From: Yersinia alsatica
GTDB lineage: Bacteria > Pseudomonadota > Gammaproteobacteria > Enterobacterales > Enterobacteriaceae
Assembly (NCBI RefSeq): GCF_902170305.1
Contig: NZ_CABHWW010000009.1
Location: forward strand, 1-64,000
Length of the DNA: 64,000 nt
Reading direction: 5' to 3'
The notes under the pieces were generated by a model, which was given only the letters and a program-made list of their open reading frames with translations, was not told the DNA's origin and did no database searches. Positions 54,085 to 63,679 of the stretch are shown here, piece by piece; position 1 is the stretch's first letter; every line of letters begins with the position of its first letter. A program made the position numbers and the translations under genes.

Positions 54085-54887
54085 CTTATAACCCAAATCT
54101 GGCTTTGTTCCGACTCTTCGTGTCCCTGGCGCTATTAACCATTTTAATTGTCTACGGCTACGCAATATATCCTATTGAAATTCCGATGGATTTGATGGCC
54201 CGTCGCCAACCTCCCTCTCTGTCTTATTGGTTTGGTACTGACAGTTTAGGCCGCGATTTGTGGCTGCGCTGTTTTCAGGGCATGACCACTAGCCTGCAAA
54301 TTGGTTTGATTGCTGCTTTTGCCAGTGGCTTGTTGGCGATGCTCACCGCGAGTTTAAGTGCGGTCAATAAAACGCTGGATTATGTTATCCGCGGGGTGAT
54401 TGACAGCATGTTGGCATTGCCGCATTTATTGCTATTGGTGCTGATTTGCTTCACGTTAGGTGGGGGAAAACACGGAGTGATTCTGGCGGTGGCATTAACC
54501 CATTGGCCAAAGCTTGCCTTGATTTTGCGGGCAGAAATCTTGCGTATTCGTGAAACTGACTACGTTATGCTTTCTCATCGGCTAGGTAATAGTAATTTTT
54601 ACCGTTGGCGTCATCATCTGCTACCGTTATTACTGCCACAATGGATTGTTGGCACGTTGCTGATGTTCCCTCACGCGGTGTTACACAGTGCGGCACTGAG
54701 TTTTCTGGGGTTTGGCTTGTCACCTCATGAGCCGTCGTTGGGGATATTATTGGCTGATGCACTGCGCTATCTGAGCAGTGGAGCATGGTGGCTGGCATTT
54801 TTCCCGGGCCTGATTTTGGTGAGTTTGGTTCTGATATTTGACCAGTTTGCCCGATCGCTGCAACAACTCTGGGTGAGGATATCCTGA
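54081..54887 (+). CDS. yntC: nickel-uptake ABC transporter, permease 2
   Basis: 268 residues, DppC/NikC-type permease: FGTDSLGRDLWLRCFQGM near the N-terminus, and the EAA-type loop RIRETDYVMLSHRLGNSN with HHLLPLLLPQWI. Overlaps yntB as ATGA and yntD as TGATG, so all genes are coupled. Confidence 0.87.
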   Translation: MTYNPNLALFRLFVSLALLTILIVYGYAIYPIEIPMDLMARRQPPSLSYWFGTDSLGRDLWLRCFQGMTTSLQIGLIAAFASGLLAMLTASLSAVNKTLDYVIRGVIDSMLALPHLLLLVLICFTLGGGKHGVILAVALTHWPKLALILRAEILRIRETDYVMLSHRLGNSNFYRWRHHLLPLLLPQWIVGTLLMFPHAVLHSAALSFLGFGLSPHEPSLGILLADALRYLSSGAWWLAFFPGLILVSLVLIFDQFARSLQQLWVRIS

Positions 54888-55693
54888 TGTTGAAATTTTC
54901 AAACTTTGCCATTGATGTTGCCCATTATCGCTGGCTAGGGCGAAAAACTTGGCACCCTTTGCTGAGTCATATTTCGCTGGAGGTCAATCCGGGAGAATTG
55001 GTCGCGCTAGTGGGGGGCAGTGGTGAGGGCAAAAGCCTGTTGCTGCAAAGTGCCTTAGGTTTGTTGCCAGATAACATGCGGTGTCACGGCGAGATTATCC
55101 TCGATGGGGAAGTCTTATGCGCTCAGGATAAAATTGAGCGGCGCGGTAAAACCCTATGCTATGTGCCTCAAGGAGTGAGTGCGCTGAATCCCTTGATTAA
55201 AGTTGGCTCGCAAATGACGCGAGCAGCACAACTCAGTGGGGTAAAACTGCGACTGGAAGATGTCGCCATGCAACTGCAAACTTACAACCTCGCACCGGGT
55301 CTGGTGCATGATTTCCCCCGTCAACTCTCTGGTGGAATGGCAAAGCGAGTACTTACTAGCTGCGCCACATTGACCAATGCCCGCTATATCTTGGCTGATG
55401 AAGTCACCTCATGGTTGGATGAAGAACATGCCTGTCAGTTACTGACTCATTTACGTGCCTTTTGTCAGCAAGGGCGCGGAATTTTATGGGTAACCCATGA
55501 CTTGGCGCTGGCCGCGCGCTTCGCCGATAAAATAGCAGTATTACACCAAGGTGAATTGCATGAGACACTGAGCGCCAATGAATTGAAAAATAACGGTGGC
55601 AGCCCATGGTTGCAATCACTGTGGGCGGCGTTGCCGGAACAGCAGTTTGTTAGCCAGCCGCAGTCGTTAACAGAGGTGGCAGAGTATGTTTAG
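54887..55693 (+). CDS. yntD: nickel-uptake ABC transporter, ATPase 1
   Basis: 268 residues, DppD/NikD-type ATPase. Walker A GGSGEGKSLL, signature LSGGMAKRV, Walker B-like ARYILADEVTSWLDEE (Asp-Glu pair present) and switch His in VTHDLALA. Shorter than typical DppD proteins, which carry a C-terminal oligopeptide/[4Fe-4S] tail; the tail is missing, as in NikD. Overlaps yntE. Confidence 0.86.
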   Translation: MLKFSNFAIDVAHYRWLGRKTWHPLLSHISLEVNPGELVALVGGSGEGKSLLLQSALGLLPDNMRCHGEIILDGEVLCAQDKIERRGKTLCYVPQGVSALNPLIKVGSQMTRAAQLSGVKLRLEDVAMQLQTYNLAPGLVHDFPRQLSGGMAKRVLTSCATLTNARYILADEVTSWLDEEHACQLLTHLRAFCQQGRGILWVTHDLALAARFADKIAVLHQGELHETLSANELKNNGGSPWLQSLWAALPEQQFVSQPQSLTEVAEYV

Positions 55694-56351
55694 TGTCGAT
55701 AATCTGACCATTGTTCAGGGCGGTAAGCGGCTGTGGGATTCAGTCTCATTTTCACTGATGCCGGGAGAGCGGCTAGGTATTTCAGCCCCCAGTGGCTTTG
55801 GTAAAACGACTTTAGGGCGAGTACTGGCGCAATGGCAGTCAGCGACGTCAGGTCAAATTCGAGTCGGTGGGAGTTTGCTGGCGAAAAAAGGGTATTGCCC
55901 AGTCCAATTGGTTCCTCAACACCCGGAACAGAGCTTTAATCCTTACCGAACCACCGGTGAGAGCTTGCATGATGCCTGGCAGCCAGATGCCCAGTGGCTT
56001 GAGCGAATGGTGGTTAATCCTAATTGGTTAAAACGTCGGCCCGATGAACTCTCTGGAGGGGAGTTGGCCCGAATTGCTCTATTGCGAGCACTGGACCCTC
56101 GGACCCGTTATTTAATCGCCGATGAAGTGACCGCGCAGTTGGATGCTCATATTCAAGCACAAGTTTGGCAAGTTTTACTCGAAGAGTCCGCTCGTCGCCC
56201 GCTGGGGTTAATTATTTTCAGCCACAACAAATCTTTATTGGAAAAAGTATGCTCACGGATATGGATACCGGAAAGAGAGAGCGAAAAGACGCTTTATCCA
56301 AGACCACAGATTAAACCCCACCTTGGTTTGGCCATGATAAAGACCGGATGA
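55686..56351 (+). CDS. yntE: nickel-uptake ABC transporter, ATPase 2
   Basis: 221 residues, NikE/DppF-like ATPase: Walker A APSGFGKTTLG, signature LSGGELARIA, Walker B RYLIADEVTAQLD and switch His in FSHNKSLL. Compact relative to most DppF proteins. It ends the ynt operon; no strong terminator follows. Confidence 0.86.
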   Translation: MFSVDNLTIVQGGKRLWDSVSFSLMPGERLGISAPSGFGKTTLGRVLAQWQSATSGQIRVGGSLLAKKGYCPVQLVPQHPEQSFNPYRTTGESLHDAWQPDAQWLERMVVNPNWLKRRPDELSGGELARIALLRALDPRTRYLIADEVTAQLDAHIQAQVWQVLLEESARRPLGLIIFSHNKSLLEKVCSRIWIPERESEKTLYPRPQIKPHLGLAMIKTG

Positions 56352-57506
56352 TACTGAATAAGTATTAATAGAGAATATATTAAATATTAACGATGAAATA
56401 ATAATGTAACGTGATAATGACATGCTGGGAAGAGAGGTTTTAGCTAATGTGCCATTATAAATATATTGATTAAGATCATATTACTCTTAAATGATAATAA
56501 TAATGTTTGTTGTGCAAGGTTAATAATAATTAACATGCCGGATGGATAAGTTTACATTAATAAATTTAGGCACTGATAAATATTCGCCAGTAGTGAATTT
56601 AAATTTAATTAAGAATGTGGTGTTGATATTTTAACCTGGCCGAGAGCCATTTTATGAGGTTAAATCACCCTCAGGCTTTGTTAGATTTGTCATCTTTATT
56701 TTTGTATTTTAACAGCATAAAACTCTAGGTTAAAATAGTCAGAGTACTTTATTTTTGGTAAATAAAAACCCGGAAGGGATTTATATAACATGTTGATTTT
56801 AATCTAAAAAACAACAAATCATGCAAATAATAACCCACCCTTTATATTAAATTTGCAATTAGTGGTGAATTTCTCAGGTTTTGGTCTATATTGGTTAGAG
56901 ATGTTTTTTTATAGCAAATCCTTGATTTATAGTCATCTCTGCTACAAAAAAACATACCGAAATCTCGCTTTGAATAAAGGGACTCGCTAGCTATGACATT
57001 AGCTATAGAAGACAAACGATTAATCGGTTTATCCCTATATTTATTACTGCTTAAAAATGCAGTAATGCTTTTCTGTTTTAGTAAAAAATTATTAACAAGC
57101 ACGATTTTAGTATTGCTTGCGATAACTAAAAGCGGTAGAAAATACCTACCAAGAAAAATCATCATACAAATAAATCTAACTGGATAACGTTGTTACCCAC
57201 TATTGCAGTTATCTGCTATGTGATGGGGGGCATGTCGTTTTCAGTCGGTTGTACGGCATTAAAGGTTACAGGATAAATATCTGGCAGCAGATTGATGGTA
57301 ATTAAAATGTAAAATCAGAATTCGAATGAAGAATCTGGCAGGAATACAGGAGGATGCACTTAAATTCTGAAACACGCTAATTAACAGGCCAATGCCTATT
57401 TTTATCAGCAATAACAAGGGATAACGCTTTATAGACAAGTTATAGGGCTTATAGGTTGTTTTTCTTAATCTCACTTTCACTTTCTTAACCAGATACAGGA
57501 GGGCTT
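56352..57506. other. 1.15-kb AT-rich gap between yntE and ureA
   Basis: Very AT-rich DNA with no convincing gene. Two overlapping frames on opposite strands exist (56842-57165 minus, 107 codons; 56993-57187 plus, 64 codons, hydrophobic), but neither has a clear ribosome site or recognised domain. An inverted repeat AGAGATG/CATCTCT spans 56897-56940. The ureA promoter must lie here. The length and composition suggest silencing by H-NS or a decayed gene. Confidence 0.5.
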
Positions 57507-57809
57507 ATGCAGCTCACCCCAAGAGAAGTTGAAAAGCTCATGATCTACACGCTGTCTGATGTGGCGTTCAAACGCAAAGCGCGTGGCTTGAAACTCAATT
57601 ATCCGGAAGCCGTTTCTATTATTACAGTGACAGCAATGGAAGGGGCCAGAGATGGCAAATCCGTAGAAGATGTCATGAAAGAAGCCAGCAAAGTTCTCAC
57701 TAAAGATGATGTGATGGACGGGGTAGCTGATCTGATTCCGAATGTTCAGGTTGAAGCAATTTTTACTGACGGTAGCCGTTTGGTCACGGTGCACGATCCC
57801 ATTAAATAA
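57507..57809 (+). CDS. ureA: urease gamma subunit
   Basis: 100 residues, the separate gamma subunit of the three-chain bacterial urease. [24 protein letters not shown] and the C-terminal TLVTVHDPI-type end (LVTVHDPIK) are diagnostic. CAGGAGGGCTT gives a near-perfect ribosome site before ATG. Structural, no active-site residue. First gene of ureABCEFGD. Confidence 0.96.
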   Translation: MQLTPREVEKLMIYTLSDVAFKRKARGLKLNYPEAVSIITVTAMEGARDGKSVEDVMKEASKVLTKDDVMDGVADLIPNVQVEAIFTDGSRLVTVHDPIK

Positions 57810-57874
57810 TTAATGGTAAGAGCAACGGCAGCATGCGAGTAAAACCTGAATTGAATATTGCAGAGGATTAAAGC

Positions 57875-58342
57875 ATGAGCGCAAAGAAAGGCACTAGCAC
57901 TAACCACACTAAAGGCATTAATACTGAAGGCACAACAGAAAAAAACACGCCCCTTGGGGGCTGCATTTTAGCTGATGCGCCGATTACCTTTAATGAGAAT
58001 AAACCTGTTACCAAAGTGAAGGTCCGCAATACCGGTGACCGGCCCATTCAGATAGGTTCTCATTTTCACTTCTTTGAAGTTAACCGCGCACTTGAGTTTG
58101 ATCGTACCGCAGCTTTTGGCAAAAGGCTGAATATCTCTTCGACGACGGCAATCCGTTTTGAACCCGGTGACGAAACTGAAGTTTCGCTAATTCCTTTCGG
58201 TGGTAAGCAAACACTGTATGGCTTTAACAATCTGGTCGATGGCTGGACCGGTGAAGGTGTGGTGCCAAATAGTGAGCGCCCGGATAAGCTAGAGGCTATC
58301 CGCCGTGCGGCTGCACGTGGTTTCAAGTCATCATCTAAATAA
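57875..58342 (+). CDS. ureB: urease beta subunit (extended form)
   Basis: 155 residues against about 106 in Klebsiella. The core [20 protein letters not shown] and [20 protein letters not shown] is standard. The extra length is a polar N-terminal tail (about 30 residues, [13 protein letters not shown]...) and a basic C-terminal tail ([20 protein letters not shown]). Long UreB chains are normal for Yersinia urease. AGAGGATTAAAGC lies before the ATG. Confidence 0.95.
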   Translation: MSAKKGTSTNHTKGINTEGTTEKNTPLGGCILADAPITFNENKPVTKVKVRNTGDRPIQIGSHFHFFEVNRALEFDRTAAFGKRLNISSTTAIRFEPGDETEVSLIPFGGKQTLYGFNNLVDGWTGEGVVPNSERPDKLEAIRRAAARGFKSSSK

Positions 58343-58430
58343 CACCTTATCTCAATGAAACATCATCGAAATTCGCATACGTGTAATTAGGTAATCCATT
58401 ACACGCACCGGAAAAAGAAAGGAGCGACAG

Positions 58431-60149
58431 ATGCCTCAAATTTCTCGGCAAGAATACGCGGGTCTATTTGGCCCAACGACTGGCGATAAAATACGTTTGG
58501 GTGATACCAATCTGTTTATCGAAATCGAAAAAGACCTGCGTGGATATGGTGAAGAGTCGGTTTACGGTGGCGGTAAGTCACTGCGTGACGGGATGGGGGC
58601 GAATAACCATCTGACCCGCGACAACGGTGTACTGGATTTAGTGATAACCAACGTCACTATTGTTGATGCCCGCCTCGGGGTTATCAAAGCAGACGTGGGT
58701 ATCCGTGATGGTAAAATTGCCGGTATCGGTAAAAGTGGTAACCCGGGCGTGATGGATGGTGTGACTCCGGGAATGGTGGTCGGGGTGAGTACCGATGCTA
58801 TTTCAGGCGAGCATTTGATTCTCACCGCCGCCGGTATTGATACCCACATTCATTTGATCTCTCCGCAACAGGCATATCATGCTCTCTCCAATGGGGTTGC
58901 CACCTTCTTCGGTGGGGGGATTGGCCCAACGGATGGCACTAACGGCACAACCGTAACCCCTGGCCCATGGAACATCCGCCAGATGCTGCGTTCAATCGAA
59001 GGTTTACCGGTTAACGTGGGTATTCTGGGTAAAGGTAACTCTTACGGACGTGGCCCTCTGTTAGAACAGGCGATAGCCGGTGTTGTGGGCTATAAAGTCC
59101 ACGAAGACTGGGGTGCGACTGCCAACGCCTTGCGCCATTCACTACGAATGGCGGATGAAATGGATATTCAGGTTTCCGTGCATACCGACAGTTTGAACGA
59201 ATGCGGGTATGTGGAAGATACCATTGATGCATTTGAAGGCCGCACTATTCATACCTTCCATACCGAAGGTGCGGGTGGGGGTCATGCGCCGGATATCATC
59301 CGAGTCGCCAGCCAACCTAACGTGCTACCAAGTTCCACTAACCCAACCCTGCCATACGGTGTTAACAGTCAGGCTGAACTGTTCGACATGATTATGGTGT
59401 GCCATAACCTTAACCCGAATGTGCCAGCTGACGTCTCCTTCGCTGAAAGCCGCGTCCGTCCAGAAACCATTGCGGCAGAAAACGTACTGCACGATATGGG
59501 GGTTATCTCCATGTTCTCCAGTGACTCACAAGCCATGGGACGTGTTGGGGAAAACTGGCTGCGGGTGATGCAAACAGCGAATGCGATGAAAGCATCGCGC
59601 GGTAAATTGCCAGAAGATGCCGCGGGTAACGATAACTTCCGCGTCCTGCGCTATGTGGCAAAAATCACCATTAACCCAGCTATCGCACAAGGTGTCAGCC
59701 ATGTTATTGGCTCCGTCGAAGTGGGTAAAATGGCCGACCTGGTGCTGTGGGATCCGCGCTTCTTCGGCGCTAAACCTAAGCTGGTTATCAAAGGCGGCAT
59801 GATCAACTGGGCTGCGATGGGTGACCCTAACGCATCACTGCCAACGCCACAGCCAGTGTTCTATCGTCCAATGTTTGGGGCGATGGGCAAAACCATGCAA
59901 GACACTTGCGTCACCTTCGTTTCTCAGGCTGCACTTGATGATGGTGTGAAAGAGAAAGCTGGGTTGGATCGTCAGGTTATTGCGGTTAAAAACTGCCGTA
60001 CCATTTCTAAACATGATTTGGTGCGTAATGACCAAACACCACACATTGAAGTGGACCCAGAAACCTTTGCGGTGAAAGTGGATGGCGTACATGCCACCTG
60101 TGAGCCAATTGAAACAGCGTCAATGAACCAGCGCTACTTCTTTGGCTAA
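58431..60149 (+). CDS. ureC: urease alpha (catalytic) subunit
   Basis: 572 residues. The dinuclear nickel ligands are intact: His139 and His141 (DTHIHL), carbamylated Lys222 (YKVHED), His251, His277 and Asp365 (SSDSQ). The flap has Cys324-His325, followed by Asn326, Asn328 and Asn330 where Klebsiella has His, Asp and Asp. It hydrolyses urea to ammonia and carbamate. Loss of acidic residues in the flap is of interest because Yersinia ureases are acid-active. AAAGGAGCGACAG precedes the ATG. Confidence 0.97.
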   Translation: MPQISRQEYAGLFGPTTGDKIRLGDTNLFIEIEKDLRGYGEESVYGGGKSLRDGMGANNHLTRDNGVLDLVITNVTIVDARLGVIKADVGIRDGKIAGIGKSGNPGVMDGVTPGMVVGVSTDAISGEHLILTAAGIDTHIHLISPQQAYHALSNGVATFFGGGIGPTDGTNGTTVTPGPWNIRQMLRSIEGLPVNVGILGKGNSYGRGPLLEQAIAGVVGYKVHEDWGATANALRHSLRMADEMDIQVSVHTDSLNECGYVEDTIDAFEGRTIHTFHTEGAGGGHAPDIIRVASQPNVLPSSTNPTLPYGVNSQAELFDMIMVCHNLNPNVPADVSFAESRVRPETIAAENVLHDMGVISMFSSDSQAMGRVGENWLRVMQTANAMKASRGKLPEDAAGNDNFRVLRYVAKITINPAIAQGVSHVIGSVEVGKMADLVLWDPRFFGAKPKLVIKGGMINWAAMGDPNASLPTPQPVFYRPMFGAMGKTMQDTCVTFVSQAALDDGVKEKAGLDRQVIAVKNCRTISKHDLVRNDQTPHIEVDPETFAVKVDGVHATCEPIETASMNQRYFFG

Positions 60150-60310
60150 TGGATGAGTCTGGACGCAAATCCAGTTTATATAAGCATTCAGCTTGCCCAT
60201 GGTAACTGTCATCTGGCTCTTGGATGGGGCGATCAACAATTGCTGGGATGAATGACACAGAAAGGGATTTCATTACTGTGGGCAACTGACAGACGCAAGG
60301 AGTCAATAAC

Positions 60311-61030
60311 ATGATTTTGATAGAGCACATTCTTGGCAATGTGAAAAAAGATCCGGTTTGGCAGGCGAAGCTCAAAGATGCCACTTTCGATCTTTTGGTC
60401 TTGGATCAGCGGGAAGCGCAAAAAAGCCGCTGCCGTAAACTCAGTACCCAAGGTCTGGATCTCGGTATTTCTCTCGACCGACACGTTGTTCTTGCTGATG
60501 GTGATGTGCTGGCATGGGATGAAAAAACCAATGTCGCGGTAGTGGTACAAATCAATTTGCGCGATGTGATGGTGATTGACTTAAGCGAGTTGAAAAGCCG
60601 TTCACCGGATGAGCTGATTAAAACCTGTTTTGAGCTTGGACACGCGCTGGGTAACCAGCACTGGAAAGCGGTCACTAAAAATAATGAGGTTTATGTGCCT
60701 CTGACTGTTGCCACCACCATGATGGACTCTGTCATGAGAACTCATGGCTTCCAACATTTGCCTTTCCGTTTTGTCAAAGGGGCGGAGATTCTGCCATTGC
60801 TCAGTAATTCTGAGGCCCGACTACTGTTTGGCGGCGCAGAAGACACCGACACCCATGTTCATGTCGCCAGTCCTCTGGATGAACCACATGGTTCCGGTTT
60901 ACATATTCACGGCATTCATTCTCACGGTGATGGGCATTCGCATAGCCATGATAGCCATTCGCATAGCCATGATAGTGACCACGGTCATAGCCATAGCCAC
61001 GGCGATCACGACCACGATCATAAACACTGA
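60311..61030 (+). CDS. ureE: urease nickel metallochaperone with His-rich tail
   Basis: 239 residues, longer than most UreE. The N-terminal peptide-binding and central metal-binding domains have [11 protein letters not shown] (UreE signature with the interface His). The last ~55 residues are dominated by His and Asp ([18 protein letters not shown]...), a nickel store. It delivers nickel to UreG-loaded apo-urease. A 161-base gap separates it from ureC. Confidence 0.95.
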   Translation: MILIEHILGNVKKDPVWQAKLKDATFDLLVLDQREAQKSRCRKLSTQGLDLGISLDRHVVLADGDVLAWDEKTNVAVVVQINLRDVMVIDLSELKSRSPDELIKTCFELGHALGNQHWKAVTKNNEVYVPLTVATTMMDSVMRTHGFQHLPFRFVKGAEILPLLSNSEARLLFGGAEDTDTHVHVASPLDEPHGSGLHIHGIHSHGDGHSHSHDSHSHSHDSDHGHSHSHGDHDHDHKH

Positions 61031-61050
61031 TCCGGCAGGGAGGCACCGCA

Positions 61051-61737
61051 ATGAATGCATCAGATCTCATTCGTATCATGCAATTTGGTGATTCCGTACT
61101 GCCGGTCGGGGCCTTTACGTTTTCCAATGGTGTGGAATCGGCTATCCAGACCGGTGTCGTGCATGACGTGCCGACACTAAAAGGCTTTGTGCTGACGGCG
61201 TTAAAGCAGGCCGCGAGCTGTGATGGTATGGGGGTGGTTGCTGCTCATCGAGCCGTAGTCGCCGATGATCGTGACGGCATTATCCGAGCTGATTGGGCGG
61301 TGAATAACCGCAAGTTAAATGAAGAAAGCCGCTTGATGGCAACCCGAATGGGGAAAAAATTGGCTGAGATGTCCATTCATGTGGTGGAGCATCCACTGAT
61401 TAGCTGGTGGCTGGAGCAGATAAAAAGTGGCAATACCGCCGGGACTTACCCCGTGACGCAGGCGGTGGTCATGGCAGCGCAAGGGATTGGGCAGCGGGAA
61501 GTGGTCGTGATGCATCAATATGGCGTGGCGATGACGATATTAAGTGCGGCTATGCGCTTGATGCGCGTGACCCATTTCGACACTCAGCATATTTTATTTG
61601 AATTAAATCATGATATTGAGAAGTTCTGTGATATTGCCGAAATTGGCGATATTGACCAGATGTCTTCTTATGTCCCTATTGTGGATGTTTTGGCGGCGGT
61701 GCATGTGAAAGCGCACGTTCGCTTATTTAGTAATTAA
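61051..61737 (+). CDS. ureF: urease accessory protein UreF
   Basis: 228 residues, all-helical. [19 protein letters not shown] is the UreF signature near the N-terminus, and the C-terminal region contains [14 protein letters not shown]. It forms the UreDFG activation complex and controls GTPase action of UreG. A 20-base gap to ureE with GGCAGGGAGG upstream. Confidence 0.95.
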   Translation: MNASDLIRIMQFGDSVLPVGAFTFSNGVESAIQTGVVHDVPTLKGFVLTALKQAASCDGMGVVAAHRAVVADDRDGIIRADWAVNNRKLNEESRLMATRMGKKLAEMSIHVVEHPLISWWLEQIKSGNTAGTYPVTQAVVMAAQGIGQREVVVMHQYGVAMTILSAAMRLMRVTHFDTQHILFELNHDIEKFCDIAEIGDIDQMSSYVPIVDVLAAVHVKAHVRLFSN

Positions 61738-61817
61738 CCAGAATGAATTCTGAGTACTGGGTTTTTCTGCCGACCGAGTACAGACCAACATCAGATTAAA
61801 ATAAAGAGGATTATCCC

Positions 61818-62483
61818 GTGAATAGCCATTCAACCGACAAACGCAAAAAGATAACCCGTATTGGTATTGGTGGCCCGGTAGGTTCAGGTAAAACCGCCAT
61901 TATTGAAGTGATTACCCCTATTTTGATTAAACGGGGTATTAAGCCACTGATTATTACCAATGACATCGTGACGACTGAAGATGCCAAACAGGTGAAACGT
62001 ACACTGAAAGGTATTCTGGATGAAGAGAAGATCCTTGGGGTGGAAACGGGCGCTTGCCCGCATACTGCGGTGCGTGAAGACCCGAGCATGAATATTGCTG
62101 CGGTTGAAGAGATGGAAGAGCGCTTCCCTGAAAGCGACCTGATTATGATTGAAAGTGGCGGCGATAACCTGACACTGACCTTCAGCCCGGCACTGGCCGA
62201 CTTCTATATCTATGTTATTGACGTGGCTGAAGGTGAAAAAATTCCGCGTAAAAATGGCCCAGGTTTGGTGCAAGCCGACATTCTGGTCATCAATAAAATT
62301 GACCTCGCCCCTTATGTCGGTGCCAGTCTGGATGTGATGGAGAGTGACACTAAAGTGGTGCGCGGCGAACGTCCTTATATCCTCACCAACTGCAAAACCG
62401 GACAAGGTATTGAAGAGTTGGTGGATATGATTATGCGCGACTTCCTGTTTACTCACGTACAGCCGCAAGGAGAGCACGCATGA
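61818..62483 (+). CDS. ureG: urease accessory GTPase UreG
   Basis: 221 residues. P-loop GGPVGSGKT (residues 18-26), metal-binding Cys-Pro-His at 80-82 ([11 protein letters not shown]), GTPase G4 motif NKIDLAP. It couples GTP hydrolysis to nickel insertion. Its ATG follows GTG: the frame begins at GTG 61818 after AGAGGATTATCC. Overlaps ureD as ATGA. Confidence 0.96.
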   Translation: MNSHSTDKRKKITRIGIGGPVGSGKTAIIEVITPILIKRGIKPLIITNDIVTTEDAKQVKRTLKGILDEEKILGVETGACPHTAVREDPSMNIAAVEEMEERFPESDLIMIESGGDNLTLTFSPALADFYIYVIDVAEGEKIPRKNGPGLVQADILVINKIDLAPYVGASLDVMESDTKVVRGERPYILTNCKTGQGIEELVDMIMRDFLFTHVQPQGEHA

Positions 62484-63445
62484 CATCGCAGAGCCAGAAT
62501 ATCGTGGAAACTCCTTCACGGGTTCGTGCTCACGCATTAGGTGTTAACGCGCCGGAATTAGCGAAATATCAGGACGAACCGGCGCAAATGCGTAGCGGGG
62601 CAGTAGGGAAAAGCGGCTATCTCAAACTGAGATTTGCCAAACGTGAACATCGCAGTATTTTGGCGGAAATGGAAAGACGCGTGCCGTCGTTGGTGCAAAA
62701 GGCGTTGTACTGGGATGAAGAGATGCCGGAATTACCTTGTGTCACCATGATTTCCACGTCGGGCTGTATTTTGCAAGGCGACCGGCTGGCCACGGATGTG
62801 CTGGTGGAGGCGGGGGCTTGTGCTCATGTCACTACCCAGTCGGCAACCAAAGTTCACATGATGAATGCGAATTATGCTTCACAGATACAGAATTTCACGG
62901 TGGAAGAGGGGGGGTATCTGGAGTTTATGCCGGACCCACTCATCCCTCATCGTAATTCTCGCTTTATTACGGAGACCACGATTCATATTCATCCTACGGC
63001 GACAGCGATTTATTCAGAAGTGCTGATGTCCGGGCGTAAATATCATCATGAGGATGAGCGCTTTGGCTTTGATGTTTATTCATCGCGAGTCGCCGCACAC
63101 AATCCGGCAGGTAAAGAGCTGTTTGTTGAGAAGTATGTATTGGAACCGAAGTCAGAAAGCCTTGATGCCATTGGCGTAATGCAATCATTTGATGCATTTG
63201 GCAATGTGATTTTATTAACACCTAAAGAGCACCATGACCGCATTCTGGCGCGAGTCCCGGCCCATTTCGATATCAAGGGTGGGATTGCCAGTGGGGCGAC
63301 TCGCTTACCCAATGACTGCGGCATTGTGTTTAAAGCACTGGGTATCGACAGTGCCGGGGTTAAGGCTGAAATACGGCAGTTCTGGAAAATAGCGCGTGAG
63401 GAAATTCTCGGCATTACATTGCCGGAAAAATTCTTATGGCGCTAA
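62480..63445 (+). CDS. ureD: urease accessory protein UreD
   Basis: 321 residues. [26 protein letters not shown] and [14 protein letters not shown] (here [11 protein letters not shown]) are UreD marks. It is the scaffold that docks UreFG on apo-urease and channels nickel. Position at the end (after ureG) is the arrangement of Yersinia clusters, while in Klebsiella ureD is first. Starts inside ureG. Confidence 0.95.
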   Translation: MTSQSQNIVETPSRVRAHALGVNAPELAKYQDEPAQMRSGAVGKSGYLKLRFAKREHRSILAEMERRVPSLVQKALYWDEEMPELPCVTMISTSGCILQGDRLATDVLVEAGACAHVTTQSATKVHMMNANYASQIQNFTVEEGGYLEFMPDPLIPHRNSRFITETTIHIHPTATAIYSEVLMSGRKYHHEDERFGFDVYSSRVAAHNPAGKELFVEKYVLEPKSESLDAIGVMQSFDAFGNVILLTPKEHHDRILARVPAHFDIKGGIASGATRLPNDCGIVFKALGIDSAGVKAEIRQFWKIAREEILGITLPEKFLWR

Positions 63446-63487
63446 GGTGCCACCTAATATCACTTACTGTTGTAGTAAACCATCGCG

Positions 63488-63550
63488 ACATCAGTAAGTG
63501 ATTCGGGGAACGAGAGCAGCGAACACCGCTGCGGCTTCAAGTAAGAAGGG
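63488..63550. repeat. partial ERIC-like repeat (63-base right half)
   Basis: This 63-base stretch is identical to 63610-63672, offset 122 bases. It is the right half of the element listed next, so a truncated copy stands directly in front of a complete one. Confidence 0.9.
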
Positions 63551-63552
63551 GT

Positions 63553-63674
63553 TACCCAAAGTAATTGAAGTTGCAGCAAGGCAGCAAACGAGAGACTCCC
63601 GATGAGCTTACATCAGTAAGTGATTCGGGGAACGAGAGCAGCGAACACCGCTGCGGCTTCAAGTAAGAAGGGTA
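63553..63674. repeat. ERIC-like element, 122 bp, between ureD and yut
   Basis: The ends form imperfect inverted repeats: TACCC...TTGAAGTTGCAG at the left and CTGCGGCTTCAAG...GGGTA at the right, with the internal GAGCTTACATCAGTAAGTGA typical of ERIC in yersiniae. The element length is near the usual 127. Transcribed, it folds into a long hairpin, and its right end AAGAAGGG lies seven bases before the yut start, so it supplies the ribosome site. Confidence 0.88.
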
Positions 63675-63679
63675 AAATA

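Noticed and set aside
56842-57187. Two overlapping frames (107 codons minus, 64 codons plus) before ureA
   Set aside because: They overlap on opposite strands in AT-rich DNA, lack clear ribosome sites and show no family features; kept only as part of the gap description.
60233-60550. Antisense frame across the ureC-ureE gap
   Set aside because: Extends into ureE and has no recognisable protein character.
61884-62537. 217-codon antisense frame over ureG
   Set aside because: UreG is unmistakable on the other strand; the antisense frame is a codon-usage shadow.
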